NCBI GenBank assembly: GCA_963811225.1
Contig: CAWEQO010000002.1
Coordinates: 744,001 to 808,000 of the forward strand
Length of the DNA: 64,000 bases
Source: CAWEQO01 sp963811225
Lineage (GTDB): Bacteria; Chloroflexota; Anaerolineae; Anaerolineales; Anaerolineaceae
Reading direction: 5' to 3'
The position numbers and the translations under genes were made by a program. The notes below the pieces were generated by a model. That model was not told the DNA's origin, did not search any database, and saw only the letters and a list, made by a program, of their open reading frames with translations. Numbering within the stretch: position 1 is the stretch's first letter; every line of letters starts with the position of its first letter. This document shows, one piece after another, positions 1-8,812 of this stretch.

Positions 1-593
1 CCTGGGTGCTCAACTCGTTTACCCAGACCCTCGGGGTGGCGACACCGATCAAGCTGGAATCCAAGTATGTGTCTCCCGATCAACTGCGTTTCTGCGTGCG
101 GTTTAATGGAGATAATTCGTATGGGGCCTCGCCCTGGGTGGCTTCCAATTCATTCGGACTGAGCCTCGGGAGCACGACCGCTTCGATCCTCGACCAGCCC
201 ACTGCGACGTATAACGTCGGCGAGACGTATACCATCACTGTGAACGCGGCATCCTCGACAGGCGTCAGCCTGACCAGTGGAACGGTCACCATTTATTACG
301 GCAGCGGTTCGTGCAGCGCCTCGAATGGGATGACCACCGGTGTGATCAACCAGGTAACGACCCAAACAGTCGGCCAGGCCAAGGTATACACCTTTGCCGC
401 CGCCAACGTGGGCAGCAACCTGCGCTTCTGCGTGCGCTATAACGGTGACGGCAGCCAGTACGGCCCGTCATCCTACGTGGCCAGCAATGTCTTCCGGATC
501 AAGATTACCCCAAGCTGGAGCATTACCAGCCCGATCATCATGGATGTGGCCACGAAGTCGAGCGACATGAAGAACTTCTCCGTTGTGATTTAA
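1..593 (+). CDS. Ig-like repeat surface protein, 5' part (runs off window edge, ends at in-frame TAA)
   Basis: The reading frame is open from the left edge, so the true start lies outside the window. The product is rich in Thr, Ser, Val and Gly, with repeated segments of the type LRFCVRYNGD, each with a Cys, about 115 residues apart. This is typical of bacterial Ig-like or Big-type beta-sandwich repeats of secreted or surface proteins. The frame ends at TAA (591-593), but the same frame stays open immediately afterwards and the style of sequence continues to 1712. The stop therefore looks like a nonsense change (for example CAA to TAA) or an assembly error. Function beyond surface adhesion or structure cannot be inferred. 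Confidence 0.6.
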   Translation, partial: WVLNSFTQTLGVATPIKLESKYVSPDQLRFCVRFNGDNSYGASPWVASNSFGLSLGSTTASILDQPTATYNVGETYTITVNAASSTGVSLTSGTVTIYYGSGSCSASNGMTTGVINQVTTQTVGQAKVYTFAAANVGSNLRFCVRYNGDGSQYGPSSYVASNVFRIKITPSWSITSPIIMDVATKSSDMKNFSVVI

Positions 594-1712
594 AATGGCT
601 ATTCGCTGAGCGCATCGCAGGTGAGGATTGATGATTCCTCCGGTACGAAGGTATGCCCGACCACAAACTGCCCGCAGGTTTCTGCCAATTCTGCAAGCGG
701 ACAGATGACCATCACCTATAAGATGGCCGACACCAGCGCTGAAGATCAGACGCTAACGGCCAGGTACGCCTCAGATTCCAATAATAACGCGACCCAGCAA
801 GACTTTGTCTTGCGCACGGTCTACCATGTTTCTCTTACCACTCCCAGTATTAGCGCCAAGGGAAATACGCTGTGGGCGTTTACGAATATGGAAACCGTGG
901 ATGACGATACGATGCAAACCACCGTGAATGGGAATGTGAGCTTCGATGGCTTCGGCTCGGACATCCACTATGATGAACAGGGCTTGACCGCGACGGTGGC
1001 GCCGCTCCTGTTTGATGGATCGGCCGCCACGCTCGACAACGGCACGTGCAGCATTGCTCGAAATGGAAACATCTCCTGCACGGAGGTTGCAGTGCACAAT
1101 TCGATGGTGACACAGTTCGCGATCGCTGTCACGCCTTCCGACGCCAACCATTATGTCGGGACATTTCGGAGCTCGACAGCAAACGTGGAAGTGATCCAAA
1201 ACATCGTCGAGCTGCCCAGCGACGCTTCCTACGGGATCACAATCAGCAATGGCGGCTGCACGAACAGCGATCAAGTGCGGTTCAACGTTTCAGGCTATGC
1301 GGCCGGTCATGGCGATACACGCACGCCGCTCGTCCCATCCGATCTGGTTCTGCGGCTGGACTGCGAGAAAAATGGGGATGGTGACAGCGACTGGGACAAC
1401 GCTTATTTTTACTGGTCGGCCAACTCGGAGATTTCCGATACGATGAGTTGGGATGGGAACAAGTTTACGTTTACCATCGTACCCAAAACAAGTGCAAGCG
1501 GTTATCAGGGCTGCCCGTACGATGAGGACAAAGCCCGGTTTTTCCTTAGCTTGTACAGCTATAACACGACTCTGGGAATTCCATTCCCGAACGCCATTCA
1601 ACCAACTGCAATCAAAGATTTTGAAGTCTTTAGCTGGCAGGGTCCTGAGATTACTGACAACAATGACGACGGCCATCTGGATGAAAACTGGGATTATTGT
1701 GTTGGAAAATAA
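594..1712 (+). pseudogene. Ig-like repeat surface protein, 3' part after the in-frame stop
   Basis: This is the same frame as the preceding segment, beginning NGYSLSASQV directly after the TAA at 591-593. A GTG at 621 could serve as a start but has no clear ribosome binding site. The product continues the Thr/Ser-rich beta-sandwich style with paired Cys residues (CPTTNC near the start, later GGCTNS and LDCEKNG). It ends with an Asp-rich stretch (DNNDDGH) that could bind calcium. It is most simply the C-terminal half of one longer surface protein. The next gene begins just before its stop codon. Confidence 0.5.
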
Positions 1713-2457
1713 GCAACTGCATCGAAATTTATGGATCGATCGACAGCTGTGGCGCGCCGCGGCCGGGGTGGTGTGTTTGCTGGCGCTGGCAGGCTGCAGC
1801 GTTCTGCCCTTCAACCTCGGACCGACCGCCAAGCTGCAGCCCTGCCCGGGCATCACGGTGGGGGTGTTAATCGGCGGCGATGCCGACCCGATTGCTCAAG
1901 AGCAGCGCGACGGTTACGAGCTGGCGCTGGAGCAGATCAATGCAGACGGCGGCCCGGGCGGCTGCCCGATCACGCTGGCGTACGAGCTGGAGTCGTCCGG
2001 CGACAGCCAGAACCAGGTGGAGCGGGCCATACGCTCCCTGGTGGAAGAGCGCCAGGCGATTGCCGTTTTGGGTGGCACTTCCAGTGAGGCCAGCATGTTT
2101 GCCGCCTCCCTGGCGAACCGCTTCCTGGTTCCCATGCTGATCCCATCCGGTGGCGGCGCATACATTCTGCCGGTCGAGAACTATTGGGTGTTCCGTTTGG
2201 ATGCCGGCGATGAAGCTTACAGCCTGGCTGCATTCGCAAAGATCAAGGAGGATCTGGGCGAGGGCGCCGGAGTCGAGATCGTTTTTGAGGATACCACCTA
2301 CGGCAACGACGCGGCGGTCACAGCAGCCAACGCAATGGAACAGCAGCTGCTGCGGCTGGTCAACTACATCCCCTTCGAACTCGAGCCAGTTGGGCTACGA
2401 CAGGCTGATCGAGATGGTGGGCAACGATGCGCCCGACGTGCTGTACCTGGTCTTTAG
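1699..2457 (+). pseudogene. Branched-chain-type (type 1) periplasmic binding lipoprotein, N-terminal part, frameshifted
   Basis: The product starts with a hydrophobic segment ending in the lipobox LALAGC, so it should be an exported lipoprotein. It then reads into a type 1 periplasmic-binding fold of the LivJ/Peripla_BP_6 kind (VGVLIGG, ELALEQINADGG, AVLGGTSSEA, VPMLIPSGGG, VFRLDAGDE). The start is GTG at 1699 or TTG at 1702, overlapping the end of the upstream gene by about 14 bases. From about 2381 the homologous sequence continues in the next frame, which runs to 2989. Removing one base near 2380 would join VNYIPFE to SSQLGYDRLIEM. The reading frame given here runs on for 76 bases of out-of-frame sequence before stopping. 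Confidence 0.6.
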
Positions 2458-2989
2458 CAAGCCGTCGCAGGCACAAGAGGCGCTGGCGGCTTTCGATAAA
2501 GCAGATCTGGCGCTACCGATGATTGTGGCCCAGGCGGGTGGATTTACCAGCCGAGGGTTCTTGCAAGATTCTGAGGGTAAGCCAAACCCACTGGCCGGCG
2601 GGTTGGTGTTGGTGACACCTTGGATCGATCCATCGAGCAGCGAAGAGGGCATGCAGTTCGTGCGGGATTTCGAGGCGTACACGCTTGCGGCCCATCGCCA
2701 GAAAATTGCGCCGGGCGCCTACAGCGCTCAAGCCTACAAAAGTCTGATGGTGCTGGCGGCGGCGTTGAAGAACGGCACGGCAGCGCCGAGCGCGACGACC
2801 GTCAAAGATATGGCGAAGTTCCGCGAGGCCGTGCGCGCTGATTTGCAGGGCTATCGGGAGAATAAGCCGCCCTGGGGAAGCATCGCCTTCGCGACTGGCG
2901 GTCAAAACCAGCAGGCGGCAGTGTATCTGGTCAAGGTCTCGGAGGGCAAACTGGTCACCATCTATCCGCCCGGTCTGGCAGAACAGTAA
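2381..2989 (+). pseudogene. Branched-chain-type periplasmic binding lipoprotein, C-terminal part
   Basis: This is the continuation of the binding protein begun at 1699, in the +1 frame. It reads SSQLGYDRLIEMVGNDAPDV and ends ...TIYPPGLAEQ before TAA at 2987-2989. It holds the second lobe of the fold (DVLYLVFSKPSQA, LPMIVAQAGGFTSRG, GAYSAQAYKSLMVLAAAL). No ABC permease or ATPase gene lies nearby, so the ligand and partners are unknown. It may serve as a sensor or orphan binding protein. Confidence 0.55.
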
Positions 2990-3005
2990 CCTGTGACGGG
3001 CGGTT

Positions 3006-3035
3006 GGTGTGGAGGTCCGGGGACGGCTCCACACC
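3006..3035. other. Short inverted repeat GGTGTGGAG/CTCCACACC
   Basis: Nine-base perfect arms (3006-3014 and 3027-3035) lie just downstream of the binding-protein stop. A possible weak terminator or mRNA hairpin; no T-run follows. The same arm core GGTGTGGAG recurs in the hairpin ahead of the Ro60 gene (33699-33734). Confidence 0.4.
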
Positions 3036-3153
3036 ATTGCGTTCCAATGGCAAGCCCAGCATTCAAACAAGGACTGCGTGGAGGGAACGCCGAACCAAGA
3101 ACTCGAAGCGAGCGAAGCGAGCGGCCGATTGGCATAAAGGATTGAAAGCAGCG

Positions 3154-4749
3154 GTGACCAGACTAAGAAAGCCCCAATTCTTCGCCAAAAAGCCGGGTGC
3201 GTTTCAACGGGGAAGCGTGATCCCCCTCGCTGCGCTGCTGCTGCTGTGCCTGGGGTTGGCGGCAGGTTTCCACCGCGGGCAGGCCGAGGCCGGCACGCGT
3301 GTCAAAGTCACGGATGCCTACGGCTCGGCCAACTACTGGATCCTGAAGACCTGGAAGGATCAAGAAGTGGTGTGTGAGGTGTATGTCACGCATGATGGCG
3401 CGCCCACCGACAATGAGATCCAGGCTTCTTGTAAGCATTCCGTTTACAAAGACTGGCTCAAGACGCCCGTTTGCAGTGATTATTTCGAGAAGGGGGAGAC
3501 CAACAACTGCCCGGGGGCATACCTGGTCTATCTGGGTAAGGTGAACAAGGCTTATCAGAAGGTGACCATCTTGCCGCAGGCCGAGGTGGGCTTTGCGCTT
3601 GGGAACTGCCCAAACCGGCAGTGGTGCTCGGCCTGGCCCACTTTGCACATTTACGGCATCGAGCCGCTGCCGAACTACGCCATCACGGAAGTCCATCTCC
3701 GAACCAGCTTGCGCGAGACGGTCTGCAAAAGTGGGATGGATTGCCAGTTCAATCTGCCGCGCACCACCTCTGATGGCGCCTGGATTGAATATTGGGCGGT
3801 ATCGAGCTACGGGGATGAGAGCCCACACGAACTGCTGCACCTGCGCAACGTGTACAACGCGGACAACGGCGGCGAGTACTATCTCGAAATCCTCTCGCCT
3901 CAGGTGAACGGGGACTTCGCTGCGCTGCAGTGGGGTGCGTTCTCCAACCTGGATGCACCGGACGCCGTTTTCTATGGCGGCGCCAATTCGGCGGCGGATC
4001 TTTCCACCCGCAGTCACCTGTACTACCTGGCCGGGATGCTGATCAATACCGGCCAGGTGGACGTCCAGGCTTGCTCGAGCGGCATCTTGCTACCGAACGG
4101 TATGGCGGCCGCGTGCGGCGAGGAGCAGGCCTATCCGGCGACGGTGGCCTGGCAGAACCAGTTCGACGAGCAGATCTTCCAGGCGGCGGACAAATACGAC
4201 CTGCCGCCCCGGATCTTGAAGGGTATCCTGGCGCAGGAATCGCAGTTCTGGCCGGAATTTCGCATCCAGGATGAATATGGTCTGGGCTGCCTGACCGAGA
4301 ACGGCATCGATGCGCTGCTTGTCACCGACGCCGATTATTTTCTAAGCGTCTGCACCGCTCTTTACCCGCAAGAGAATTGTTCCGCCGGGTATGCACAGTT
4401 GACCAGCGATCAGCGGGCGTCGCTGCGCGGCATGGCTTTGCGCGCGGTGGGTACCGACCAGGAGATCGATCTGATCGGGCGGGTGCTGCGCTCCGAGGCC
4501 ATGCAGGTCGGGCAGATCGTGCAGGATCAGACCGCAAATCTGCCCGGACAGGTGACGAGTTACGAAGATTTATGGAACCTGAGCATCGCCGGGTATCACG
4601 CCGGATCGGGCTGCATCGAGCAGGGAGTTGAGGACCTGGTCGAAAGCGACCAGAAGGTTGACTTCGCCAACTTCTGCGCCAACGCTCAGGGGTCGGCGTG
4701 TTCTTCGGGCTGCACGTTCGTGGAGAAGGTTAAGGACTACGTGCGTTAA
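3154..4749 (+). CDS. Secreted protein with C-terminal lytic-transglycosylase-like domain
   Basis: A basic N-terminus followed by a hydrophobic stretch (SVIPLAALLLLCLGLAAG) indicates a signal peptide or membrane anchor. The frame is open back to 3004. GTG at 3154 is preferred because AAAGG lies about 13 bases upstream and the signal peptide then has normal length. The middle 300 residues are Cys-rich and not recognised. The C-terminal 200 residues read FDEQIFQAADKYDLPPRILK and then GILAQESQFWP, matching the start of SLT domains, where the Glu of the ESQF-like motif is the catalytic acid. Expected role: peptidoglycan cleavage or secretion-linked wall remodelling. Many paired Cys residues suggest disulfides. 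It follows two damaged surface-protein genes and probably belonged to the same export-related cluster. Confidence 0.6.
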   Translation: MTRLRKPQFFAKKPGAFQRGSVIPLAALLLLCLGLAAGFHRGQAEAGTRVKVTDAYGSANYWILKTWKDQEVVCEVYVTHDGAPTDNEIQASCKHSVYKDWLKTPVCSDYFEKGETNNCPGAYLVYLGKVNKAYQKVTILPQAEVGFALGNCPNRQWCSAWPTLHIYGIEPLPNYAITEVHLRTSLRETVCKSGMDCQFNLPRTTSDGAWIEYWAVSSYGDESPHELLHLRNVYNADNGGEYYLEILSPQVNGDFAALQWGAFSNLDAPDAVFYGGANSAADLSTRSHLYYLAGMLINTGQVDVQACSSGILLPNGMAAACGEEQAYPATVAWQNQFDEQIFQAADKYDLPPRILKGILAQESQFWPEFRIQDEYGLGCLTENGIDALLVTDADYFLSVCTALYPQENCSAGYAQLTSDQRASLRGMALRAVGTDQEIDLIGRVLRSEAMQVGQIVQDQTANLPGQVTSYEDLWNLSIAGYHAGSGCIEQGVEDLVESDQKVDFANFCANAQGSACSSGCTFVEKVKDYVR

Positions 4750-4786
4750 GGTGGAACGCGCTGCCGTTCCAAAGTGCGTTCCACCT
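4749..4786. terminator. Inverted repeat behind the transglycosylase-like gene
   Basis: Eleven-base perfect arms AGGTGGAACGC (4749-4759) and GCGTTCCACCT (4776-4786) start at the stop codon. This is a likely mRNA 3' hairpin between convergent genes. It lacks a clear T-run. Confidence 0.45.
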
Positions 4787-4830
4787 GATCTCAGCGTTTT
4801 GCGTGGCCCTCATCCGGTAGAAGAACGCGC

Positions 4831-6093
4831 TCACCCCGTCTCCAGCCGGTAAAGGATCTCACCGGCGCGCGGCACGTACAGGATGCCCTCGTCCTCACGG
4901 TTTTGCCAGGCGGCGATGTCGATCTCGGCCGGGTTCAAGTACCCCAGGTTCAACCGGGTACAGTCCTCGGCGGAGACCTTGCTGGCCAGGGTAACCTTCA
5001 CGTTCGGCTTCTCGATGCCATTTTCCATCGTGCCCGAGCCCTTCACATGCGTGCTGTGCGCCAGCACGCCCAGGGGGATGTGCTTGAAACGCTCCCAGTC
5101 GTTCAGGAAGTAGGGCAGGGTGTGGTAGCCAACCTCGTAGATGTAGCCCCCATGCACCTGACTGATCACCTCGAGGTGTGGGGCGTAGATGATGATCTCC
5201 CCACCTGGGGCGACCGCCGGCTCCAACTTGTAGGTGGCCTTGGCAGCCGTCCAGAGCTCAGCGTACATGCTGGGGGCGCACGAGAGCACGCGTTGGAAGG
5301 GCTGCTTGACCCACAGGATGTTGCGCCGGGCGGAGAAGTCGGCGGCTCGATCCCAGGCCTCGAACATATCCCCAACGAAGACCCCGGCCAGGTCGTGACC
5401 CGCTAACACCAGGGCCGCCAGGGTGACCGGGGTGGGCAAACGGCGGGCGGCGGCGTGGATCATGCCGCGTACCGGGGTGTCTTTGATGCCAATCGTGCCG
5501 ACCACGGTCGCCAGCGCCCCGAGCCAGTGGGTGGCGTTGATCATCTCCGGGCCCGAGATGCCGGGGAAGAGGTACTTTGCGCCGCCCGAGAAGCCGACCA
5601 CTTCATGGGGGAAGGTGGGGCCGAGGATCAGGATGTGGTCGTATTCCAGAGCGAGCTTGTTGATCCGGATGTTAACCTGTTCGGGCAGCGAAGCGTGCCA
5701 GTTCTTTCCAGCAATTTGCCGGATCTCGTCCTGCTCCATCACGCCCAGCAAGGCCAGCATTGAGGGATCGTCCCAGGCATGGTTGAGCAAGCCGACGTGT
5801 TGGAAGGTTGAACGGCGCGCTTCGGCGGTAATCCCAACCAGCTGATAGAGGCTCTCCTCCGGTAGGACCGGATGGGTGCCAAGGGCCACCATGAAATCCA
5901 GGCGGCGAACGTCGTGCAGGATATCCACGGTCATGCGGAACAGCTCTGGCAGCGGCAGCGAGCGGGTGTGATCGGGCACCAGCACGAGCACACGCTGGTC
6001 GCTGAACTTGCCGCGCAGGCCCTGCGAAAGCGTTTCATAAACCGTGTCGCGATCCAGCACGCCGGACAGAGAAAAACTCTGGGAATCGATCAT
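4831..6093 (-). CDS. LarA-like nickel-dependent racemase family protein (DUF2088)
   Basis: The 420-residue product has the N-terminal LarA motif VPDHTRSLP, a GTHPVLPEE segment with the His expected near the nickel-pincer cofactor, and the later glycine-rich motif GFSGGAKYLFPGISG. Known family members racemise or epimerise 2-hydroxy acids with a pyridinium-dithiocarboxylate nickel cofactor. The substrate here is unknown. The start is ATG at 6093-6091 with an excellent GGAGG site six bases upstream; the frame is open much further but only out-of-frame SDR sequence lies there. It sits 17 bases downstream of a truncated SDR gene on the same strand, and such SDR-LarA pairs suggest a sugar-acid pathway. 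LarB/C/E cofactor synthesis genes are not present in the window. Confidence 0.8.
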   Translation of the reverse strand: MIDSQSFSLSGVLDRDTVYETLSQGLRGKFSDQRVLVLVPDHTRSLPLPELFRMTVDILHDVRRLDFMVALGTHPVLPEESLYQLVGITAEARRSTFQHVGLLNHAWDDPSMLALLGVMEQDEIRQIAGKNWHASLPEQVNIRINKLALEYDHILILGPTFPHEVVGFSGGAKYLFPGISGPEMINATHWLGALATVVGTIGIKDTPVRGMIHAAARRLPTPVTLAALVLAGHDLAGVFVGDMFEAWDRAADFSARRNILWVKQPFQRVLSCAPSMYAELWTAAKATYKLEPAVAPGGEIIIYAPHLEVISQVHGGYIYEVGYHTLPYFLNDWERFKHIPLGVLAHSTHVKGSGTMENGIEKPNVKVTLASKVSAEDCTRLNLGYLNPAEIDIAAWQNREDEGILYVPRAGEILYRLETG

Positions 6094-6110
6094 GACAGAA
6101 CCTCCATCAT

Positions 6111-6473
6111 CTAGACGCCGCTGTAAGCTGAGAAACCGCCATCGATGGGCACGATCACGCCGGTAACATAGGCGGAGGCCGGGGACAGTAACCACAAGAC
6201 TTTGCCGCACAGGTCTTCCGGGCAGCCTATCCGGCCCATGGGGATGTGGTCGAGGATCTTCTGGCCGCGCTCGGTCAGCCGGCCGGTGTCCTTTTCGGTC
6301 AGCAAGAAGCGGTTTTGTTCGGTCAGGAAGAAGCCCGGGGCGATCGCGTTGACGCGGATGCCGGGGGAATATTCCTGGGCCATGTGAGTCGCCAGCCACT
6401 GGGTGAAATTGCTCACCCCCGCTTTAGAAGCCGAGTAAGCCGGGATGCGGGTGAGGGGGCGGTAGGAATTCAT
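6111..6473 (-). pseudogene. SDR-family oxidoreductase, C-terminal fragment only
   Basis: Only the C-terminal half of a short-chain dehydrogenase remains. It has the catalytic YSASKAG motif, then IRVNAIAPGFFLTEQN, IPMGRIGCPEDL and the terminal YVTGVIVPIDGG, with the usual end about 100 residues after the active-site Tyr. The Rossmann N-terminus with TGxxxGIG and the catalytic Ser are absent. Homology stops abruptly at codon MNSYRP (6473), next to a large inverted repeat at 6527-6579. The gene must be inactive. Intact relatives are typically KduD- or fructuronate-reductase-like enzymes, which fits the LarA-like neighbour downstream. Confidence 0.75.
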
Positions 6474-6526
6474 CTTTATTATACAGAAGAAAAGGATGCA
6501 GTAAAAACCAGGGGATCCAAAATGGT

Positions 6527-6579
6527 GATCGGCAGGGTTGAACAGGTCGGCTTGGCTGTCCTGTTCAACCCTGCCGACC
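6527..6579. repeat. Inverted repeat at the SDR truncation point
   Basis: Twenty-base arms (6527-6546 and 6560-6579) match at 19 positions around a 13-base spacer. The core arm is GGCAGGGTTGAACAGG. Weaker complementarity extends the arms outwards to about 35 bases. It lies where the 5' half of the SDR gene should be and could be a MITE-like remnant or a strong hairpin. Confidence 0.6.
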
Positions 6580-6696
6580 TCTATTTTGATGCATCCATAA
6601 AAAATCTGCAATCAGAAGCTGGCGCAGATGTCAAAATGTTATAAAATAAAGCCTGTGTAAGTCCACATCGCTGTTCTGTTCTAGAAAGGACCTCTC

Positions 6697-8370
6697 GTGC
6701 TTCCATCGTTTTCTCCCATTAAAGAAGAACTCGAAGCTGAGTTCCAAAACCCGGAATGGCTGGAAAAGGCCATCATCTACGAGATCTACCCGCAGTCGTA
6801 TTACGATACCAACGGGGATGGGATCGGCGACCTCCAGGGCGTGATCGCCAAACTGGACTACATCCAGTCGCTGGGTGCCAACGCCATCTGGCTCAACCCG
6901 TGTTTCGAATCGCCATTCGGGGATGCCGGCTATGACATCTCCGATTTCTATCAGGTGGCCCCACGCTACGGCACCAACGACGACCTGCGCAACTTGTTCG
7001 AGGAAGCCAGGAAGCGCGGCATCCGGGTGGTGCTGGACCTGGTCGCCGGGCACACCTCCGTGGAGTGCGAGTGGTTCAAGCAGTCAGCCAGGCACGAGCG
7101 CAATCCATACTCCGACTGGTATATCTGGACCAACAGCTTGTTCAATTCTTTCCAGCCCGGCTCTCGCCACCAGTTTATCGCCGGGACGACCGAGCGCATG
7201 GGCGGCTACCTGCCCAATTTCTTCCCCTTCCAACCCGCGCTCAACTACGGCTTCGCTAACCCCGATCCAGACCTGCCCTGGCAGCAGCCGGTGGATGCGC
7301 CTGGGCCTAAGGCGGTGCGCGCCGAACTGCGCAAGATCATGAAGTTCTGGTTGGATATGGGCGCATCGGGTTTCCGGGTGGACATGGCCGCTTCACTGGT
7401 GAAGGACGACCCCGGGCAGCGTGCCACGATCCAACTGTGGCGGGAGATCCGTTCCTGGCTCGACCAGGATTATCCCGAGGCGGTGCTGATCTCGGAATGG
7501 GGTCGCCCAGACCGGGCGCTCAAGGCCGGGTTCCACATCGATTTTTACCTGGGCTTTTCCGGCCAGGGGTTCAATTCGCTCTTTCGCAAACCATACCGGA
7601 TTGGGATGGGCGGGTATGGCGGCGGCGGGTTCAGCTTCTTCGACCGAGAGGGCCTGGGCAACGTGATGGAGTTCGTGGACGAGTATAAACTGCGCTACCA
7701 GGCTACCCGCAAGGCCGGCTACATCTGCATGTTCTCCGGCAACCACGATACCGCCCCGCGCCTGGCCAAGGACCGTACCCCTCACGACTTAAAGCTGGCG
7801 TTCGCTTTCCTGCTGACCATGCCGGGCGTGCCCAAGATCTACTATGGCGACGAGATCGGGATGCAGGGCGTGCCGGGGCTGCCTTCCAAGGAGGGCGGCT
7901 ACATGCGCACAGAGGTGCGCACGCCCATGCAGTGGAACCACGCACAAAACGCCGGTTTCTCGACAGCCTCCGCCGGGCAGTTGTATCTGCCGGTCGAAGC
8001 CGAATTGGATCGCCGCACGGTCGCCGATCAGGAGAATGACCCCGAGTCGCTGTTGAACGCCATCCGGGCGTTGACCCACATCCGGCTCTCTCACCCGGCG
8101 CTCGGTAACCGCAGCGACTACCGCGTCGTTTACGCCAGGCCGGGGCGCTATCCCTTGGCTTACCTTCGCCAGGGCGGCGGCGAATTGGTGGTGGTCGTGC
8201 TCAACCCCGCGGACCGTCCCGTCGAAGTTGACCTGGACGTCGAGGCGCTGCCCTCCGATCTAAAGACGGCTGCGACCTTATGGGGCGAGCCGGGTGGCTT
8301 GACCCGCACCGCGGACGGTTGGAAGGTTTGCTTGCCGGGCGTCAGCGCCGGGATCTACCGGCTTGGATAG
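6697..8370 (+). CDS. GH13 family alpha-glucosidase / trehalose-synthase-like enzyme
   Basis: The 557-residue product is a cytoplasmic GH13 protein. It begins with the family N-terminal pattern AIIYEIYPQSYYDTNGDGIG. Catalytic regions are visible: GFRVDMA (nucleophile Asp), LISEWGRP (acid/base Glu) and FSGNHDTAP (transition-state Asp), followed by MPGVPKIYYGDEIGM. A beta-sandwich C-terminal domain (VVVVLNPADRPVEV) closes the protein. Members hydrolyse or transfer alpha-glucosyl groups on maltose, trehalose, sucrose or isomaltose; subfamily cannot be fixed here. The GTG start at 6697 has AGAAAGGA nearby. The gene is monocistronic and ends at a strong hairpin. No signal peptide is seen, so it probably acts on imported oligosaccharides. 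Confidence 0.85.
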   Translation: MLPSFSPIKEELEAEFQNPEWLEKAIIYEIYPQSYYDTNGDGIGDLQGVIAKLDYIQSLGANAIWLNPCFESPFGDAGYDISDFYQVAPRYGTNDDLRNLFEEARKRGIRVVLDLVAGHTSVECEWFKQSARHERNPYSDWYIWTNSLFNSFQPGSRHQFIAGTTERMGGYLPNFFPFQPALNYGFANPDPDLPWQQPVDAPGPKAVRAELRKIMKFWLDMGASGFRVDMAASLVKDDPGQRATIQLWREIRSWLDQDYPEAVLISEWGRPDRALKAGFHIDFYLGFSGQGFNSLFRKPYRIGMGGYGGGGFSFFDREGLGNVMEFVDEYKLRYQATRKAGYICMFSGNHDTAPRLAKDRTPHDLKLAFAFLLTMPGVPKIYYGDEIGMQGVPGLPSKEGGYMRTEVRTPMQWNHAQNAGFSTASAGQLYLPVEAELDRRTVADQENDPESLLNAIRALTHIRLSHPALGNRSDYRVVYARPGRYPLAYLRQGGGELVVVVLNPADRPVEVDLDVEALPSDLKTAATLWGEPGGLTRTADGWKVCLPGVSAGIYRLG

Positions 8371-8393
8371 CTGATCGATCCTGGACCGCAAGA

Positions 8394-8431
8394 GACATCA
8401 AAAGCGCCGCAGCCGCGGCGCTTTTGATGTC
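8394..8431 (+). terminator. Rho-independent terminator after the GH13 gene
   Basis: Perfect 17-base arms around AGCC, with A-rich and T-rich ends (AAAAGCGCCGC / GCGGCGCTTTT), lie 23 bases after the stop codon. Confidence 0.75.
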
Positions 8432-8472
8432 ATCGATTTCCTCCTGGCGCACCGGGTTTCCGCCCGGGCTGG

Positions 8473-8540
8473 TGGGGGTTATCCCTACCCTGTTTTGTGG
8501 GGTATCCCCAATTGCGCCACTATCACAAGGGACGTATGAT
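8473..8540 (+). promoter_or_regulatory. Promoter and upstream element of twin ncRNA copy A
   Basis: TTGCGC (8512-8517) and TATGAT (8535-8540) are separated by exactly 17 bases. Immediately upstream lies a TATCCCTACCC element and GGGGTATCCCC. The same arrangement, with the same spacing, precedes copy B at 19367-19395. Conservation of the promoter in two otherwise unrelated intergenic regions supports the call. Confidence 0.65.
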
Positions 8541-8546
8541 AAGGAC

Positions 8547-8740
8547 AGTTAATCGGGTGCGACGAGCAGAGAGCTCGGAATCAAAAAAACTGCCTTAGGG
8601 GGAAATATTTCCAAGCCATGCACGCGTCCGCTGCAGACGATTGTAAGGGATCAATCGTGTATAGCGAACCAGGGGGACTATGACGAAAGTCGTGACGCCG
8701 GTTAGTAGCATGAAGGGAGGCCGAGAGGCCTCCTTTTTCT
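8547..8740 (+). ncRNA. Structured free-standing RNA, twin copy A
   Basis: About 190 nt, beginning about seven bases after a TATGAT -10 box and ending in a terminator (GGAGGCC-GAGA-GGCCTCC, 8716-8733, then TTTTT). It is a paralogue of 19402-19592. Pairings supported by differences between the copies: the outer stem AATCGG (8551) with CCGGTT (8698) against ACCGGGA with TCCCGGT in copy B; CGAC with GTCG in both; a CGAGC-AGAGA-GCTCG hairpin; and ACGATTG with CAATCGT. Identical core blocks include CTGCCTTAGGGGGAAAT and CCAAGCCATGCACGCG. No + strand gene follows, so it is not an obvious leader. I do not recognise the RNA family; it does not show the rod shape of 6S RNA or the landmark motifs of tmRNA, RNase P or SRP RNA. 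Confidence 0.7.
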
Positions 8741-8812
8741 TTTAATTTTACGGAGGTAGATCCAATATCCTTTAACAGCAGCTGCTCGGCCTGGTGCACG
8801 GCTGTTGTAAAG

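Noticed and set aside
8547..8740. 6S RNA, tmRNA, RNase P RNA or SRP RNA
   Set aside because: There is no long rod with a central bubble, no tRNA-like ends or tag frame, no P4-type GAGGAAAGTC motif and no SRP GGAAG/GCAG loop.
8547..8740. Riboswitch controlling a downstream gene
   Set aside because: In both copies the next gene downstream lies on the opposite strand, so there is nothing in cis to control.
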